6,583 nucleotides of DNA, from the NCBI GenBank assembly GCA_900549675.1, contig URPG01000120.1:1-6583 (forward strand), in the 5' to 3' direction. Below the pieces are notes generated by a model that worked only from the letters and a program-made list of their open reading frames with translations, did not search any database and was not told where the DNA came from. A program made the translations under genes and the position numbers. Below are positions 6,476 to 6,583 of this stretch, piece after piece (position 1 is the stretch's first letter; the number at the start of each line of letters is the position of its first letter). Source of the stretch: an uncultured Oscillospiraceae bacterium (lineage in GTDB: Bacteria > Bacillota > Clostridia > Oscillospirales > Acutalibacteraceae).

Positions 6476-6481
6476 TAATAA
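6468..6481. promoter_or_regulatory. Inverted repeat over the acn -10 box, possible operator
   Basis: The minus strand reads TTATTA-GA-TAATAA, two perfect 6-bp arms around a 2-base centre, and it covers the -10 box. A repressor bound here would block RNA polymerase. The sequence is very AT-rich, so a chance dyad is possible, and it does not fit the Rex consensus TTGTTAA-N4-TTAACAA. Confidence 0.35.
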
Positions 6482-6498
6482 AATGGATATCCTGTCAA
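6470..6498 (-). promoter_or_regulatory. Sigma-A promoter of the acn-icd-rex unit
   Basis: On the minus strand, a perfect TTGACA (6498-6493) and GATAAT (6475-6470, one mismatch to TATAAT) are separated by exactly 17 bp. The spacer contains the palindrome GGATATCC. Transcription should start near 6463, leaving a leader of about 45 nt before the acn ATG. The strength of the match suggests that control comes from a repressor or activator and not from a weak core promoter. Confidence 0.85.
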
Positions 6499-6522
6499 GC
6501 AACAGTTCTTGATTCATTTCAA

Positions 6523-6542
6523 ATTGTATGTAGGACTACAAT
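6523..6542. promoter_or_regulatory. Inverted repeat upstream of the acn promoter, possible regulator site
   Basis: ATTGTA and TACAAT arms flank 8 bases (6523-6528 and 6537-6542). A second, overlapping dyad is TGTAG-GA-CTACA (6529-6540). The centre is about 70 bp before the expected start, where LysR-type regulators such as CcpC bind at citB in Bacillus. The outer TTGT-N10-ACAA spacing also equals that of a Rex site, but the inner TAA/TTA bases do not match. The regulator is therefore unassigned. Confidence 0.4.
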
Positions 6543-6583
6543 AGATATTGGACAGTAGGAAATAAAAAAGTTGAGAAAAGAGC

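Noticed and set aside
6500..6583. Divergent plus-strand promoter or gene start at the right edge
   Set aside because: The TTGATT and TACAAT elements are 22 bp apart, too far for sigma-A. A possible TTG start near 6570 has only a few codons in the window and cannot be judged.

Overview
The window reads as a chromosomal segment of a spore-forming, low-to-moderate-GC Firmicute, most likely a member of the Clostridia. The grounds are the forespore genes spoIIAB and sigF, the mother-cell regulator spoIIID, a Rex redox repressor, AT-rich intergenic sequence and strong GGAGG-type ribosome binding sites. The exact genus cannot be read from this stretch.

Layout. Positions 3-1063 (+) hold the end of a spoIIA operon: spoIIAB, cut by the left edge, and a short sigF. 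A long perfect hairpin (1089-1134) lies between sigF and a convergent gene on the minus strand and probably ends both transcripts. From there to the right edge every gene is on the minus strand, in three transcription units. First is a monocistronic PhnP-like metallo-beta-lactamase-fold hydrolase (1132-1965) with a near-consensus sigma-A promoter at 1993-2021. Second is a short spoIIID (2097-2345, GTG start) with its own terminator at 2041-2087. Third is acn-icd-rex (6416 down to 2525), with a sigma-A promoter at 6470-6498 and a directional terminator at 2471-2511.

How the genes work together. SpoIIAB holds sigma-F inactive until forespore formation. SpoIIID acts later in the mother cell. Aconitase and NADP-isocitrate dehydrogenase turn citrate into 2-oxoglutarate with formation of NADPH, the oxidative branch that feeds glutamate synthesis in many anaerobes. 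The NADH/NAD+ sensor Rex is the last gene of that unit, so redox sensing may be tied to expression of the branch. The acn leader carries unexplained structure: three 8-bp tandem units that run through the -10 box, and an 18-20 bp inverted repeat upstream of the -35 box. Both are candidate operators.

No gap without a gene exceeds about 180 bases. I see no mobile elements, CRISPR arrays, tRNA or rRNA genes. All seven genes belong to known families, and I found no convincing new multi-gene system. The points worth a second look are the sigF shortening, the acn control region and the gene arrangement.
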